Positions 11,808 to 24,600 of a stretch of 64,000 bases of DNA are shown here, piece by piece (position 1 is the stretch's first letter; each line of letters starts with the position of its first letter). The DNA is taken from positions 8,129,501 through 8,193,500 of the forward strand of contig NC_134747.1 in assembly GCF_050436995.1 (NCBI RefSeq). The letters run 5' to 3'. A program made the translations under genes and the position numbers. The notes under the pieces are model-generated. The model did not search any database. It worked only from the letters and a program-made list of their open reading frames with translations, and had not been told where the DNA came from. Source of the stretch: Anticarsia gemmatalis (lineage: Eukaryota > Arthropoda > Insecta > Lepidoptera > Erebidae).

Positions 11808-13098
11808 ATGGCGCACACTGTGCTGGCGGGCGGAGCGCTGCTCTGTGCCCTCAGCGTGGCGCTGCAGGCGCGTGCCTTCACCCTGCTGCCGCACGACGTA
11901 CGCCCCGGCCACGCCGTACAACACTTCGTCGGCAATCACTCGCGTTACACGCTCCTCGATCCGGAGTTCACGTCCTATTTTACTCTCCTCGATGATGGAC
12001 TCCTCATGACAACGGCCGATTTAACCCCGTTACTCAACCAGCCTATTAATCTGGCTGTGCTAGAACAGACTCCTTATAGTAGTTCTGCACATTCCATACA
12101 CCTCCTTGTGATGGATCGGCGGCGCATGCTACATTTTTCCGCGGCCAATGGTTTGGTCGGGGAAATTCCCGAAAATGCGCCACCTGGAACAGTCGTGGAT
12201 CTCACACCTATAAGGGCTACGGCTCTACTTGACGTAGGTCCACTAGCATATAAAATTGTAAAAGGCAACGAAGATTCAGTGTTCTCTCTACGAGAGAAAG
12301 GGAAGATTGTAAATAATCCTGAAGTTAAGTCAGTAGTCACAGAAGGCGAAGTAGAAATTATTGCTACAAGGTCTTTAGATGCTGAGAAAAAGAATCGATA
12401 TGAACTTGTAGTTCAAGCTACCGATATTCATGGAGCAAATAAAGCTCATTTGAAAATTAGAATAGACGTTATTAACGAAAATGATCATGAACCAAGATTC
12501 GATCAAGACGTTTACTACTTCGCTGTGAACGGGACGACTGACGAAAACGGACCCAACGGGACTGCGCATTGGCAAAGATTTTCTAACATTGGTCAAGTTC
12601 ACGCTTACGATGCAGACGATGACCGAGTTTATTATTCGTTACAAACACCGACTAATCTGGCCGTCATTGTGCCTCAGACAGGAGAATTGATACTGGCTGG
12701 TGAACCAGATGGTCACGAAACAGAATTGAGAGTTCTTGCACACGATACAGGCTTCCCACCTCGCAAGAGTCAGCCTGCTCGCGTTTTCCTTGAGTTCATT
12801 GTTCGAGATCAAAAAGAATTACCTGTACTTCATCGGGAAAAGCGACGCGTCACAAGGGCTGTAAGACCAACGAAGAGAATTGAATTTACGGAGGCTGATG
12901 GTGAAGTTGAAGGACGTGCTGTTTTTACTTTAGAGAAAGAAACGGACCGCGAGACATTTAAAATTAGGGACGAAAATCCGTGGGTTACTGTTGAACCAAG
13001 TGGTGTAGTGAAAGTTAAAAAGAAGTGGGACTATGAGGAGCTGGGACCTGAGAAGACCATCGACTTCTGGGTGACGATCACCAACGCAGGAAACGGAG
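11808..13098 (+). CDS. CadN: Neural-cadherin, first coding exon (signal peptide and N-terminal cadherin repeats)
   Basis: This exon begins the calcium-dependent homophilic adhesion receptor used in insect axon guidance and synapse formation. It encodes 430 residues plus one base. Residues 1-23 are a signal peptide with a hydrophobic core and likely cleavage after ARA. Cadherin-type repeats follow: one at about 117-230 with PENAPPGTVV, a degenerate VVQATD (201-206) and the linker VINENDHEPRF (221-231); a second at about 232-340 with YDADDDRVYYSL. A third begins at about 355 and is finished by the next exon. HREKRR at 342-347 contains a furin-type site. The exon ends at GAG/GTAAGT. The ATG was chosen because the signal peptide starts there and an acceptor lies 43 bases upstream. 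Confidence 0.92.
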
Positions 13099-13438
13099 GT
13101 AAGTCTTCAATGTTTTAACTCTCTAGAATCTGTATTTCGAAACTTTTACTTTATTTTATGGGACCACTATGCTAAGGAGACGCTACATTAATTCAGATAG
13201 CTCAAACAGTTTTTAGCATTTTCCCCTTAAATAACGTTTTCGTACTTCTTAATCTTTGGATTTTTTACCGTCGCGATGTAAGGAGATCACATCATAGTAG
13301 GTAGATCTGTTAAATAGAAAGACAGTAACCAAATGATCATAATAAATATAACTTATCATAGGTTTAACAAATAAACGTGTAGCGTAGATAAAATGTGTTG
13401 AATGAATTATTATAAAACTAATGTTGTTACGTTACTAA
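13099..13438. other. start of CadN intron 1, no gene seen
   Basis: 340 bases of plain AT-rich intron between the splice donor and the first transposon. No open frame or repeat of note. Confidence 0.6.
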
Positions 13439-13757
13439 TATCGCTCCTTGAATACAAAAGGGCCACAACTCAAAAAAAAATGAAAATCGTTTTATTGCAA
13501 AAATGACACCTGAACCACCTATATTTTATAGTAAAAAAAAAAACCCCCATCATTTTTGCTTATATTATGGCTGAACTGACTTACTGCCCTTTTTGCATTA
13601 GCTCACTTTGACAGGTAATGTCAGTGCAAAACAGCCGCTTTATGAGTTACGCCCGAAAATTTTACGCAAACGCACGTCAGTTGCGTGAAAAAGTGCCTCA
13701 ATCCAAAATATGTCTGTGTTGGATGCAAAATATCAGGTAAGTGTGATTATATTTTAC

Positions 13758-13960
13758 AATACAAAACTGCCATATTTTGGAAAACGTCCTTTTTGCATTC
13801 AAACATTAGTATTTGTTATTTTTTATTTTGTAATACAAAATTGCCATATTTGAAATACGTCCTTTTTGCAATCCAATATTAGTTAAGTATAATTATATTT
13901 AATAATATAACGGTAGCATATTTTGAAATACGTCCCTTTTGCATTAAATTATTGTGGAAT
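13758..13960 (+). repeat. three diverged tandem repeats of about 73 bp
   Basis: Units start near 13758, 13832 and 13903. Each contains an AATACAAAA/TTGCCATATT-type start, then GAAATACGTCCTTTTTGCA. Loosely related TTTTTGCATT or TGCAAAAGGG strings also occur near both ends of the same transposon (about 13590 and 15458). Subterminal repeats of this kind can be transposase-binding sites; that is inference. Confidence 0.6.
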
Positions 13961-14063
13961 AAATAATAATTTTTAGCGTGCTAGAATGGGAAGGCCAGAA
14001 ATATGACCGTTTGGCATGATTATAATTTTTGTTTTCGATACAATTTTAAAAATAAAATAATAC

Positions 14064-15115
14064 ATTTTGATGCAGGCAAAGGCAAGAGGCACCCTTTCCT
14101 TTCAAATCCCTCTTTCAGGGGCAAGATCCGACCAGTCTTTTTCAAATGCGTCTAGGTCATCCCGCCATCTCCATTTAAGTCTCCCGCGTCTGCTATTACC
14201 ACCTTCTGGCATCCAGTTGGTAGATATGCGGGCCCACCTTTCCGAATGCATGTGGATAATGTGGCCGGCTTAGTTCCATTTCAGCCAGGCGGTCTTCTCC
14301 CCTACATCGGCTATGCGAGTTTGGGAGCGCAGTATAGAATTTCGGACGTGATCTGTTCTTTTGACGCATAATATACTACGCTTAATCGCTCTCTGGCTCT
14401 TTCTGGTTTTCCGTAAGGGACCATGTTTGGGCAGCGTAGGTAAGGACGGGTAGTAGACATAAACATGTCGACGAACTTTCGCTTCAGTGACAGTGGAAGG
14501 TTACCCTTCATTAGCTCTTTCCTGGACCAGGATCTCTTTCAGGCACTTGTGACACGTTTGTCCAACTCTTTGTCCCGTCGGTTGTTAAAAGAGGTTATCT
14601 GGCCCTAGCAAGTGTACTCGTCGACATAGTCTATGACGTGCCCGTCTTCCTCGACCCTACGTTTTGTGTTGTTGGTCATAACCTGGGTTTTTGTACGGTT
14701 CTTACTTAGTCCAATCTGAAGGCTTGCCGTGCTCAGATCTTTGAGCATTGATTCGAGTTCCGATGCCGAAAAAGAGAAGAGGACTACGTCGTCTACAAAA
14801 CAAAGGTTTGTTAACTGTTTACCACTAACAACTATGCTTTTGATTGCCATAACACCGCCAGGCTCGTGTACGCAGTGCTGGTAAATAATTTGAGAGATAG
14901 CGGGTCTCCCTGTTTCACGCTTCTTTGGATTTGGAATGATATTGTTGTCTATTGCTTTGATGAGTTTGATGAATGAAGGTTCGATTCTACATAGTATATT
15001 TAAGTAGGACTTGGATAGAGTGATGATTCTATGGCGGAATGAGTAATGCTGTCAAAAGCTTTGGAATAATCCACGAATGCTAAATATAAAGGCTTATAAA
15101 ACTCAAAAACCTTTT
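14064..15115 (-). pseudogene. decayed LINE reverse transcriptase nested in the DNA transposon
   Basis: Reading on the minus strand, the pieces in order are AFVDYSKAFDSI (RT motif near 15075), then a damaged stretch with stops and frameshifts. Next come NLCFVDDVVLFSFSASELES with the catalytic VDD (about 14730-14810) and SLQIGLSKNRTKTQVMTN. A thumb-like region NLPLSLKRKFVDMF follows (about 14475-14505). The C-terminus is RGRLKWRWRDDLDAFEKDW (about 14125-14185). This is a non-LTR retrotransposon with the endonuclease half missing. Several frame breaks show it is dead. The tail motif matches the fragment at 8690-8890. Confidence 0.78.
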
Positions 15116-18100
15116 CTATTATCTTATTTCTTTAATACTCCTGCTGCACTCAGTCTACTCGTCACGTTACCCATTGATTGATAATGATGATTGATGTTTA
15201 ATTTTACTAAATAATAAAAGTTACGCACAAAGTTGATCTCAATAATTTTACTTACTTAATAAAAAGTTAAGATTTTTTAATTTAGATTGTTTAATACAAT
15301 GTTTTCCTGGTCCATTCAGTTATGGTTTTACTTAGTAATCATTATTAAACTTTTTGGTACGGTTTTTTTACCAAAAAAGTACAATTAACCATTTTTATTT
15401 GGAAAACTGTGTTTAAATTTTGACATATTTTTCATAATACTGGTTCAAATTTTGAATGCAAAAGGGAACTTATATGCTTTTTTCTCTTAATAGGTAACAT
15501 CTATTACAAAGTTTATTTTGTAGATAGATAGAGCTAAAAAATACGCATCTAATGATATATTAACATCTTACATTTAATAAATAAATATATGAAATATTAT
15601 AAAAAAACAGTTTCAAAAATTTGTTTTGGCTCTCCTGTAAAATTTATAGATTTCGATTTGTGGCCCTTTTGTATTGAAGGAGCGATATAATGACATTATT
15701 ATTCAACTCAACATAATCCATAACATTCAAAAGAAAAGGTGTAGAGGCAACACAATTTTATATTTTTTGTTAAAGAAGCCGTTCAGTTTTTTATCCATCC
15801 ACTACTCTCAATGTCTATATCAAGGGCAAATTGAGATAATGATAGGGAAGAATGGGTTGGGGTGGGATCTGTTGTATTATGTCGTCTCTACGTAAAATGG
15901 CGGCCTTAAAATTGAGTTAATGGTCGTTTTTATCTACTAATGATGTTTAATTGCATATTACTGTTTACCTTATTAGTTTTATGGTTTTGAAATTTGCCTC
16001 ATTCAAATTCCTTGAGCTATAAAATTTTAAATTATTGCTTGTTTGAAATATAAAGTGGGAGCTACATACGAAACATATATCTCAAGTAAAATTTTCTGAC
16101 GATACCAGTGCATCTATTGATTGAAGAAATAGTTGTTAAGTGTTTAGAGTTGTTATCAATATGCGGTTATTCAGATGGTAAGCATTATTCGGCATCACCG
16201 TTCAATGTAGCTTACACTTTTGTGTTAAATGTGAGTGGTGTAAATTCGGTGCGTGGCACATGCACCTGTCGAATCGAATGGCGCAGTGGAGCATGACGTC
16301 GCGGACAGGTCCCGCACCGCGGCACCGTCCACCCGGTCACGAGCCACGGACAGCCTCCGTCGCTCCCATCACGACTGGCTAATTGTTTACTCTGCCGGAA
16401 CGTGTCTAGCCTCAAGAAACACCCTTTTTACCTAATAATTGTGGCATAGTATCCGATTTGTATTCAGCCGCTCGCTCCCAAACATTTCTGTACCTATTTG
16501 AATTTGAAAATATTCCCTTTTATTTATTTAACATTGTTGTTGGGATAGCGAACGATATTTAATTATTAAGTTGAGCTCGTATTTTACTGGACTTAAATTC
16601 CATTGAAGCTTTTTCGTGATATTAATTTAATCGGGTTGGCGCGTGGGCTTCGATAAAAATCACAAGATACAATTAAGTACAACTCCCTAAAATACGCGAC
16701 GTGATCTTTCCTATCTCCGGGTTTCTACCTATTACTTGTATAAACAATAACTTGTTCATGGGGTGGTATGTGTTTGTAGTATGTAAATTGAACTAGCAAC
16801 TCTGTTAAATATGCGTAACTAGCTACCAAGCGTCAAACAAAACCGTTTAATCTACCCGTATGATGTTAAAGCTTCATAGGAAAGGCACGCGAATCTCGCC
16901 TAAGATCTATAAACATTATAGGAGCTCATCTCTCATAAATTAGCAATGGCACGAGTGTATCTCGGAGCGCGTGGAATTCCCATTAAGTAGAATCGTAGTT
17001 GTCAAGTGGAATGGTGGCAGGCGGCAGGTTGCGACCACCGTGCAGAATGCGTTGATAATCGGGGACCTGTCGCACGGCCCGGCCGCCTCCGATCTCGCCT
17101 TCCGATTCCACGCATCGTACCTAATTCGTGACAATTACTCATGGAGGAATCTTTCCTATTAATGTGTTTTATTTTTTAATCTATCCTTTAACATAAAAAA
17201 GAGTTTTAGACGCTTTAGAGCCGGGTAAACCAAGTTGCTATCGACTCTTGTAATAATGCGCCCCTCGTGTACCTATTTTGCTAGAAGTACAAATCGATAC
17301 GAAAGCGAAAAGACTGTATCAGAAGTCGAAAATCGCGCTACTTTTGATTTGAAAACCACCTCAATCAAAGTAATTGTATTGAAAGTTGACGTATATGATG
17401 TATGTTGCGAGTTGCCACTAATGTGCGAAAAGCTAGTAACATGCAGATTATCTAGGTAATCTGTAGATAACATTATACATTGTGAACGTGGGAATGTATA
17501 CTTTCACTTACTCGGCTATTTAACAAATTAGCAATGTCATAAAACTATTTTTATAACTAAGTCTAGGCTTATCAAATTTATTGAATGCTAAGTTGCAATT
17601 ATGAATCTCATTGCCTCTATCTCCCGATCTAGCAGTAAATTTATGAACATTGACACTAGTAACTCAATTTTTGAACTAAATTAATTGATTTCGATAACAG
17701 CTGGATATAAAATATATTTGCAATTAGATTTCGATCTCTACATTCTACTTTTGACTACTATTTGTAATCATGTTAGTTAACATCAGTAAATAATTATTGC
17801 GAATTTTCGATATCTTTATGTCGCTTTTATGAACGTCTTCGATAGAAAACCTAAGGCAGGCTCGTGTCGGCTCTATAGTGATTATAAATCGCCCCTTACT
17901 TAAAAAGTGAATTTATTAGCAAAGTTCACGTACTAAGAATTTGACATTGAAATGAGTCATCAGACTTGTGCGTGTCAGCAGCAATCTAATAGACATGTGG
18001 AGATGAGGGTGAGGGTGCTCTCCCTAGTTCGCCTGAGGCATCGGGTTTCGTACTTGCAATAATTACTCATGTCTCCGTACACCGGTACACTGTGCACAAA

Positions 18101-18564
18101 AGAAATAGGAGCGGAACTCTATCAATTCACTTCCTCTTGTCGCGACTCGCAGATGATCGCGTTGTATTATATTGTCAACTTGCATGCGCAATGGGCAATA
18201 AAAATAACTTACAGTTGAAATAAAAAATAAAAAAAACATTTATCATAATTGAAAAAATAGCGCTCATTTTAATATTTTTTTACAAGTTCTCTCGTTTACA
18301 CATTTACCTAAATAATAGTTGTTCTTTTTGTTCACAAAACCACGCATTTAAACACGGATGAAATAATAAGGAAATTAATTACAATTCTCTCGTTCCAATT
18401 TAAACAAACACAAAAATGATGAAACTGCACAGTTGAAAAAACAATCGAAAGTTATCGAACGTAAATCAATGTAGAACATCGGTTACCGAAATGTGGTCTA
18501 GTTGGGTGTTATCGGACATTATCAAAATAAATCGAAGCTGTTGTTTAATTACATGAGTCTGGGC

Positions 18565-18640
18565 AGGCGCGTCCAAGGTGGGTGGCCGTCGCGGCCGCGG
18601 GCGCCGCATCACCCCGGACCTCAGCAAGGAATCTAATCAT
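18565..18640. promoter_or_regulatory. GC-rich patch in CadN intron
   Basis: A short block rich in CpG, including GTCGCGGCCGCGGGCGCCGC, in otherwise AT-rich intron. Candidate enhancer or alternative-promoter core on composition alone. Confidence 0.25.
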
Positions 18641-21600
18641 TATCATTATTGTGAGGATAGTTGTTCCAATTATATAATCGTGAGTATGCAGGATACTCAG
18701 CCCAACCTATTAGGTGATATACCCTTTTATTTTTAAACCTTTTGTGTATTATTATCCTACGAGAATTGTTTGAATAGTTGGTTAATATTACAAACGTCTT
18801 AATATTTACATTGTATGTTTCCTTTAGTTAGGCAGAATATATTGCGTCGATAAAACAATTTCATGCAACGGCCCACAAGTAGCTTTGCGGTGAAGTACTC
18901 GAGGGCGCCTCGTCAAAGCACCTTTGTCTACTGAAAAGCGTGCTCTATTGGCAAATTAATTCTCTACTCTCTTCGAACAGCAACGTTTCTCTTTGAACCG
19001 GCAATCGACAAACGCTTTGAAGTGTTTTGGAAACCTTCATTCACTTTTACCTTGGAGAGCGTTGCATTGATTTTGCGGAAAATAGTTCAGTCTGTTATTT
19101 ATTACTGCTGTATTCCGATATGTAAATATCGCAATACTTTCTGTATCGCCAGCACGTATATTTTTCAAGTAATAAAGCGGGACAGGTGCGCTGCGAGGCG
19201 GGGTGGCATTTTAATCCTGCAAGAGGGATGGCGCACTGCAACGAGGAAGACGCGTTCAATCCCAGGAGTTATCAATTATCAACTTACACCGCGACTAATG
19301 GAACGCATTTAATATTTATTATTAGAAATTTATTATCTAATCTTCTCTCTTACATCTATTTTTTTCTACAAACACAATTGTTTCGAATGGCTCATGTCAG
19401 AACACTGAAAATTTTCTTATTTTTACATTTTAATAATTTGTGAATCATACAATGTTACCGTTATAAAAGATTTGAATAAGCAGCTTTTTATTCAAAGTGA
19501 ACTCTTCTGGTGAGTTTTTTAGATTATTTCCCGATTGTTATATTCACGAAGCATGGTGTGTCAACAAACGATCAGTCAGCGGTCGGTCACTCACTTCATA
19601 TTATTTGTAGTTCATTTCGTCTCGTCGATGTTGTAATTTAAAAGGAAAGGTACAATGTACCTGTCAGCTCTATTTATGGGAAAAACTTTGTTAAGATTGG
19701 TAATATAATAACACTTCGCATAAATTTTCTGTTTTTTGGCACGGTGATTGTATCGTTTAAGGGAATCTCTTAATTGATTTCTATGTCGCTGTATGTTAAT
19801 TCCAGAAGTAATCTAACGGCAAAACGCCGATTAAGAAAGCAATAGGTATCCCTGATCTAAAGGCAATAACGCATAAAAATGAGTTTTCCAAGAATAGATT
19901 TTATGCAATCGATGAATCGGATATTGAGTAGAAGCCCGAGGTTTGCAGTGCAATAGTGTGTCATGTCGAATCGATAATTGAATACGATAGCTGGTGTGAC
20001 GTACGTCAAGTCGTCGTCGGTTAGAAATTGGCACATCCGGACAGGGGTCTGGCCGTCGGGAGACGATTTTAGACCAGTCTAGTTCGGTTTCAGTCGTACT
20101 AAGATACATAATATCATTACGTCGCCTTGCTGCGGAACATTTATAAAAAGCGTTTTGCACATAACAGATCCATAGAGATGATGGTTGAGTTATCACGGCT
20201 TTTATTTTGATGCTCCGTAATGAATGAGTGGCAATAAAGTTGTGCATCGCGGACCGGTTACGGGCCGTTTGTGGCTCGTTGTTTGTTAAATTCAGTCGCT
20301 CATTCAATCAATGGCGATGGGTGCGGGCGTCGCTCGCACAACAATCGAGGCACTGGCCAATTCCCCTCATTGTGTCCACTAGCCACAATTACGTATGCGC
20401 ACTTCCTATGCTCGTCCAGTCAACCCAAAACCCATGATCGCCACATCTGCTCTCAATCTTTTTGCTTTTACGCCTCTTTTATGAGGATGCATCTTGGTTG
20501 TTAATAAACGTTAATGGCCTTAATTGGAACAATGCAAATGTTTGTTCAGGTCATGTGAAACAAAAGCAAGTTAATTTTTTTTGTAAAATTTGTATGCAGC
20601 TGTTTCTTGGAATGTTAAGAATAGTTATTGTATCGCAAAATCTTTGTCTGTAAACACTCAACGCCTCGATCAAATACTGTTGGCAGGCCTGTTTCGTAAT
20701 TTCTTCTCAAGGGTCTAGGGCCAGTCAGAGGGCCGTTAATAAAATTTGCTCACCCCCCTCATTTATTTTAATCAAAATACGTCTCAGTTGTAGGTATATC
20801 GCTCGCGTTGTGGTTGTCCATGATTATTTCTGGGGTCCCATATTTATTATTGTTTGAACTAGGCCTGAGTCGTTCAGCCAAGGGTAGGGTATGCATTAAC
20901 AAACGTTTTGACCGGAATTCTTACATAACGTATTATGTTTGTGTACTTTGTACCAAAACAATTTGGTTTATTTATTGTTTTCTTTTGGTTACACGGCCTG
21001 TTGTGTAAGCGTGTGATTCTTTAAGCACTCAGTACATTTTTTGTTCTAATTTTTAACACATCAGTAGTTTGTAATAGTTATTGAAACAACGAGTCAGACG
21101 GGTCGTGCTCGTGATCGTGAGTGAAGAGCACACATCTCCTATAATTACGTCTAACGCATTGGTAAACAGCAGAGGCGTCGTCGGCGCGAGAGTGCTGCGA
21201 TCTCAAGCTGCCCATTTATAGGCTTTCACTCTGATTGTGATTTGATTGCGGTCATTTGCTCGTCTACCTAAACGCTGAGTGACCGCGACGCGTTTACACG
21301 CTCAACCGATGTTAGATTATCATGATTTATTTGCCGTGTAATAAATTGCCTACCCGTATTTGAGCTTACAAACGATAACATTTACGTTTGCGTAACGTCT
21401 CTTTTACATTTAGATTCATTGTACTCGTACATATCTCAAAGGATATCTGTCAGTGAAAATGAAACAGTCCGACCTCATAGTCCTTTGAAATGTTATCATT
21501 ATACGACCCCTAATTTGTCCTTGGGTGGAATCGATGTCAAATTTGTCTCGTGTTATCGATTTTACGTAAAATTGTGCTCATAAATCAGAGGTTACTTACA

Positions 21601-24600
21601 CGTAGCGTATTGGCGTTGGCTGCTCTCTAGTCATCACTCTCCGAACTGACGATTATAGTTGATTAATGTCGCAATAGATCTCTGTCAATCGGATCGCAGT
21701 GGTATGATGTTCGGCAATCAATTGTAGGAACATATCGTGGTACCTTACCTAACACGCAACCATAAAGGCATTAATAGGCATGTAATTTCAACAACGCTGT
21801 GCTATGTCTGTGCTTATTACGATGAATGTTCACATGACCTCGGCATGCGGCTTCTTCAAATGTCATACCTATAGGAATGTATGTTTATTTAGCCTTTACT
21901 CTAGTGAGCATATTGTTCGTCCAGTCATTTTATTTCTTTTGAAACAAAACAAGATGTGCTTTGATAAAGCTCTAAAGCCGCACAAAGTTTTTATAGACTT
22001 CATCCTATATAATAGAGTTAAAGACCATTATAATGTAAAGCAAATATTAATGTTTTTTTCTCGTTATTTATACTTATCTCAAAACTATGTGTATAGTTAT
22101 TAATTCTCTGCTCTTTACTCGTGTGGTCTTATGCCATTTTTTTGGTCCTTAGCACAAAGTAAAATCTTGGGTATAAAATTGCAGACTAGACTCACTTTTG
22201 TTAGCACACTCGCGTATAATGCACACTGCGCTCGCGTGGTTCCGCTGATTAGAGGATCAAGTATTTTAAGTAAAAAAGCTTCTTTGCAGCTTACTGTTAA
22301 AACAATTTTCAAGTTTTAATCTTAATCTGCATATAAACTGAAATAAACGTAGCATTTTTGTTGCGCAAGCCTATTAGGCATATTTGCATGTAATTAACAT
22401 TTAAATTATGCAGAGGTTTCAAATACATATAAGTGAAACCATATAGCTAATCAGGGTGTGGTGGGGTAAAGCCGCGAATATCGTACAGCGCGCCGTGTGC
22501 AATGCGGTCGTGCCATGCACTTCATTCCGCATTGTTCGGTTTCGCAATGGCCGCACTCGAGAGCACTCCAGCCACATCCACGATTGACATTCACAGTTTG
22601 TACCAGACGGCTTAAAGTTCAGCCCCCCTACGGAAGGGGTGGTACAAGACTTAACAAGACATGCTACAATACAACTTGTGTGAACTGTATGCGGTTAGGA
22701 ATAAGGACATGCGTGGCGAATTAGAATTTCTAGTATCAGCTATTCAACGGTACCGATCGACTCTAGCATTATTTGCTTGCGTCTCTGGAAGAACGAAACG
22801 TGGGTAGAAATAAAACGAGGATATCTGAATAGAATTTGTACTACATGTGGAAATGTAATAAACGTTCCGCCAGACAAAATATTTACTATCCTAAACCCGA
22901 GTAGCCAGTTTTTACTGTACGTGTACACGTAGAGTCGCGGAGATAGGTGTGGTTTTTAATGCGCTTGACATAAAACTTAATATGAGTAAATGTTGACATG
23001 TCATTCGTGCAGGCAGCCGGTACCTAAACATCATGATCTATGGTTAGTTTCAAATCTTACCAAGAACTCAACACTTTGCAGAATGATGACAACTTCAGGC
23101 AAGACTCCATTCCCAATATTGTTTCTTTTATCCTCACGTCGTCGAATCTATTAAACACATATTTTCGGTCATTTATATTTCACTCGGCATACCTTCTTAT
23201 CTTCACCCAACAATACGCATATAAAAAAGTAAAATGAGATAGATACTTTACCTAAATAGCGGTTATTTTTCATACGATCGTGTAAACACATTACCCAGCG
23301 ATTTGTGGCTTCGGATGTATAAAGTAAGTAGGTTAAAGTAATTCATAGATTGTATAGCTCAACTATACGAGATGCTGTGTTGTTCCATAGAACAGGGTTT
23401 GTTCGAGCTTGCGTTTAATATATTAAGGATGGATGGTAGATTGGGGTCTTCGTTCGGTGGCTTTATTAAGATTTACAACGCCTCTGGGATCTGGGTGCAA
23501 TTATCAGCAGACTTCTCGACGCTCATGGGAAATATCGTAGGGGCATAAGGCGCCGATGACCCTCCTGGCCAACGCTTTTATCCCGCCACTAATATTTAAT
23601 TAATCACACGTTTTTGTCTATCATTCTTACAAACCAAACATTAAAAGAAATTAATGACAGCTAAGTCGCAACTTGTTTGCTTATTGCTTAATGCTTAATG
23701 AAAGATCATACTTACTCATAATTTTTACGAATTATACTATTTTCCTTCAAGATGTAACTAAATGTTAGAGAATTATAGGCGGAAACATAACCGTGAGAAA
23801 GGTGTTTACTGGCTGCTCGCTACTTGCATAGCTACGTGTAAAAAAATAATAACCGCTATCCGTTCTAACAAATGTCCACGGCTAATTACTATCAATTTAA
23901 ACTTTTAGCAGTTAATAACAGAATAACACCGCCGGACTGTTCTTAATGTTTTGTACTTAAAGCATTTTACGAATACTTTCCATTCGACTGCATTACTACA
24001 GTATAAATAATAATGTAGGCATCGTTTCTTGTGGCATTGAAATTGCAGACATTTTAGAAACTTTCCTACTAATAAATCCCGCTGCAAATTTAAAGAATTT
24101 ATGTCCCCGGCAGACCCTAAACTTATATTCACAAATAACACATTTCGTGGTAATGAATCTTAAAAATATTCTAAGAAGTAGCTGTATATCACCATAAGGC
24201 ATAAAAATGTACCCAACTTATGTTTAATGATGGCCATCTGAATCATAGCCATAAATTACAAGATAATATCATTGCTTTGTCTTAATTTCAGATTACTTAG
24301 AAATGCTACTTAATATCATTTTGCTGGCTAATTATTGCACGTAAAAAGCTTAATTATCTGAGAGACAGGCCATCATTAAACAGTATTAAAAACGAGTATT
24401 ATTAAGTGCCTAAGAATACTTAGACTCTTTGATCTGAAGCTAGCTTAATTTTTTGCACTACATTAATCAACTTGATTAATTTCATCGTACGTGCTAAATG
24501 TCTGCTTTCATAGTTTTATGAGATTACTGCAGCCGGTTAATTGGTTCAATCTCTTTTTGATGCATTGTGATTGTTTGTTATGACGTTTAAAATCACTTGT

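Larger units (their letters stand above)
13439..15687. mobile_element. DNA transposon with 30-bp terminal inverted repeats and TAA target duplication
   Basis: The left end starts TATCGCTCCTTGAATACAAA and continues AGGGCCACAA. The reverse complement of the right end is the same over 30 bases except one (G/C at the twelfth). Each end is flanked directly by TAA (13436-13438 and 15688-15690), a 3-bp target duplication like that of PIF/Harbinger-type elements, although the family is not certain. Inside are three diverged tandem units of about 73 bp (about 13758-13960) and a minus-strand LINE (14064-15115). No intact transposase is present. A short exon-like frame lies at 13642-13736. Confidence 0.75.
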
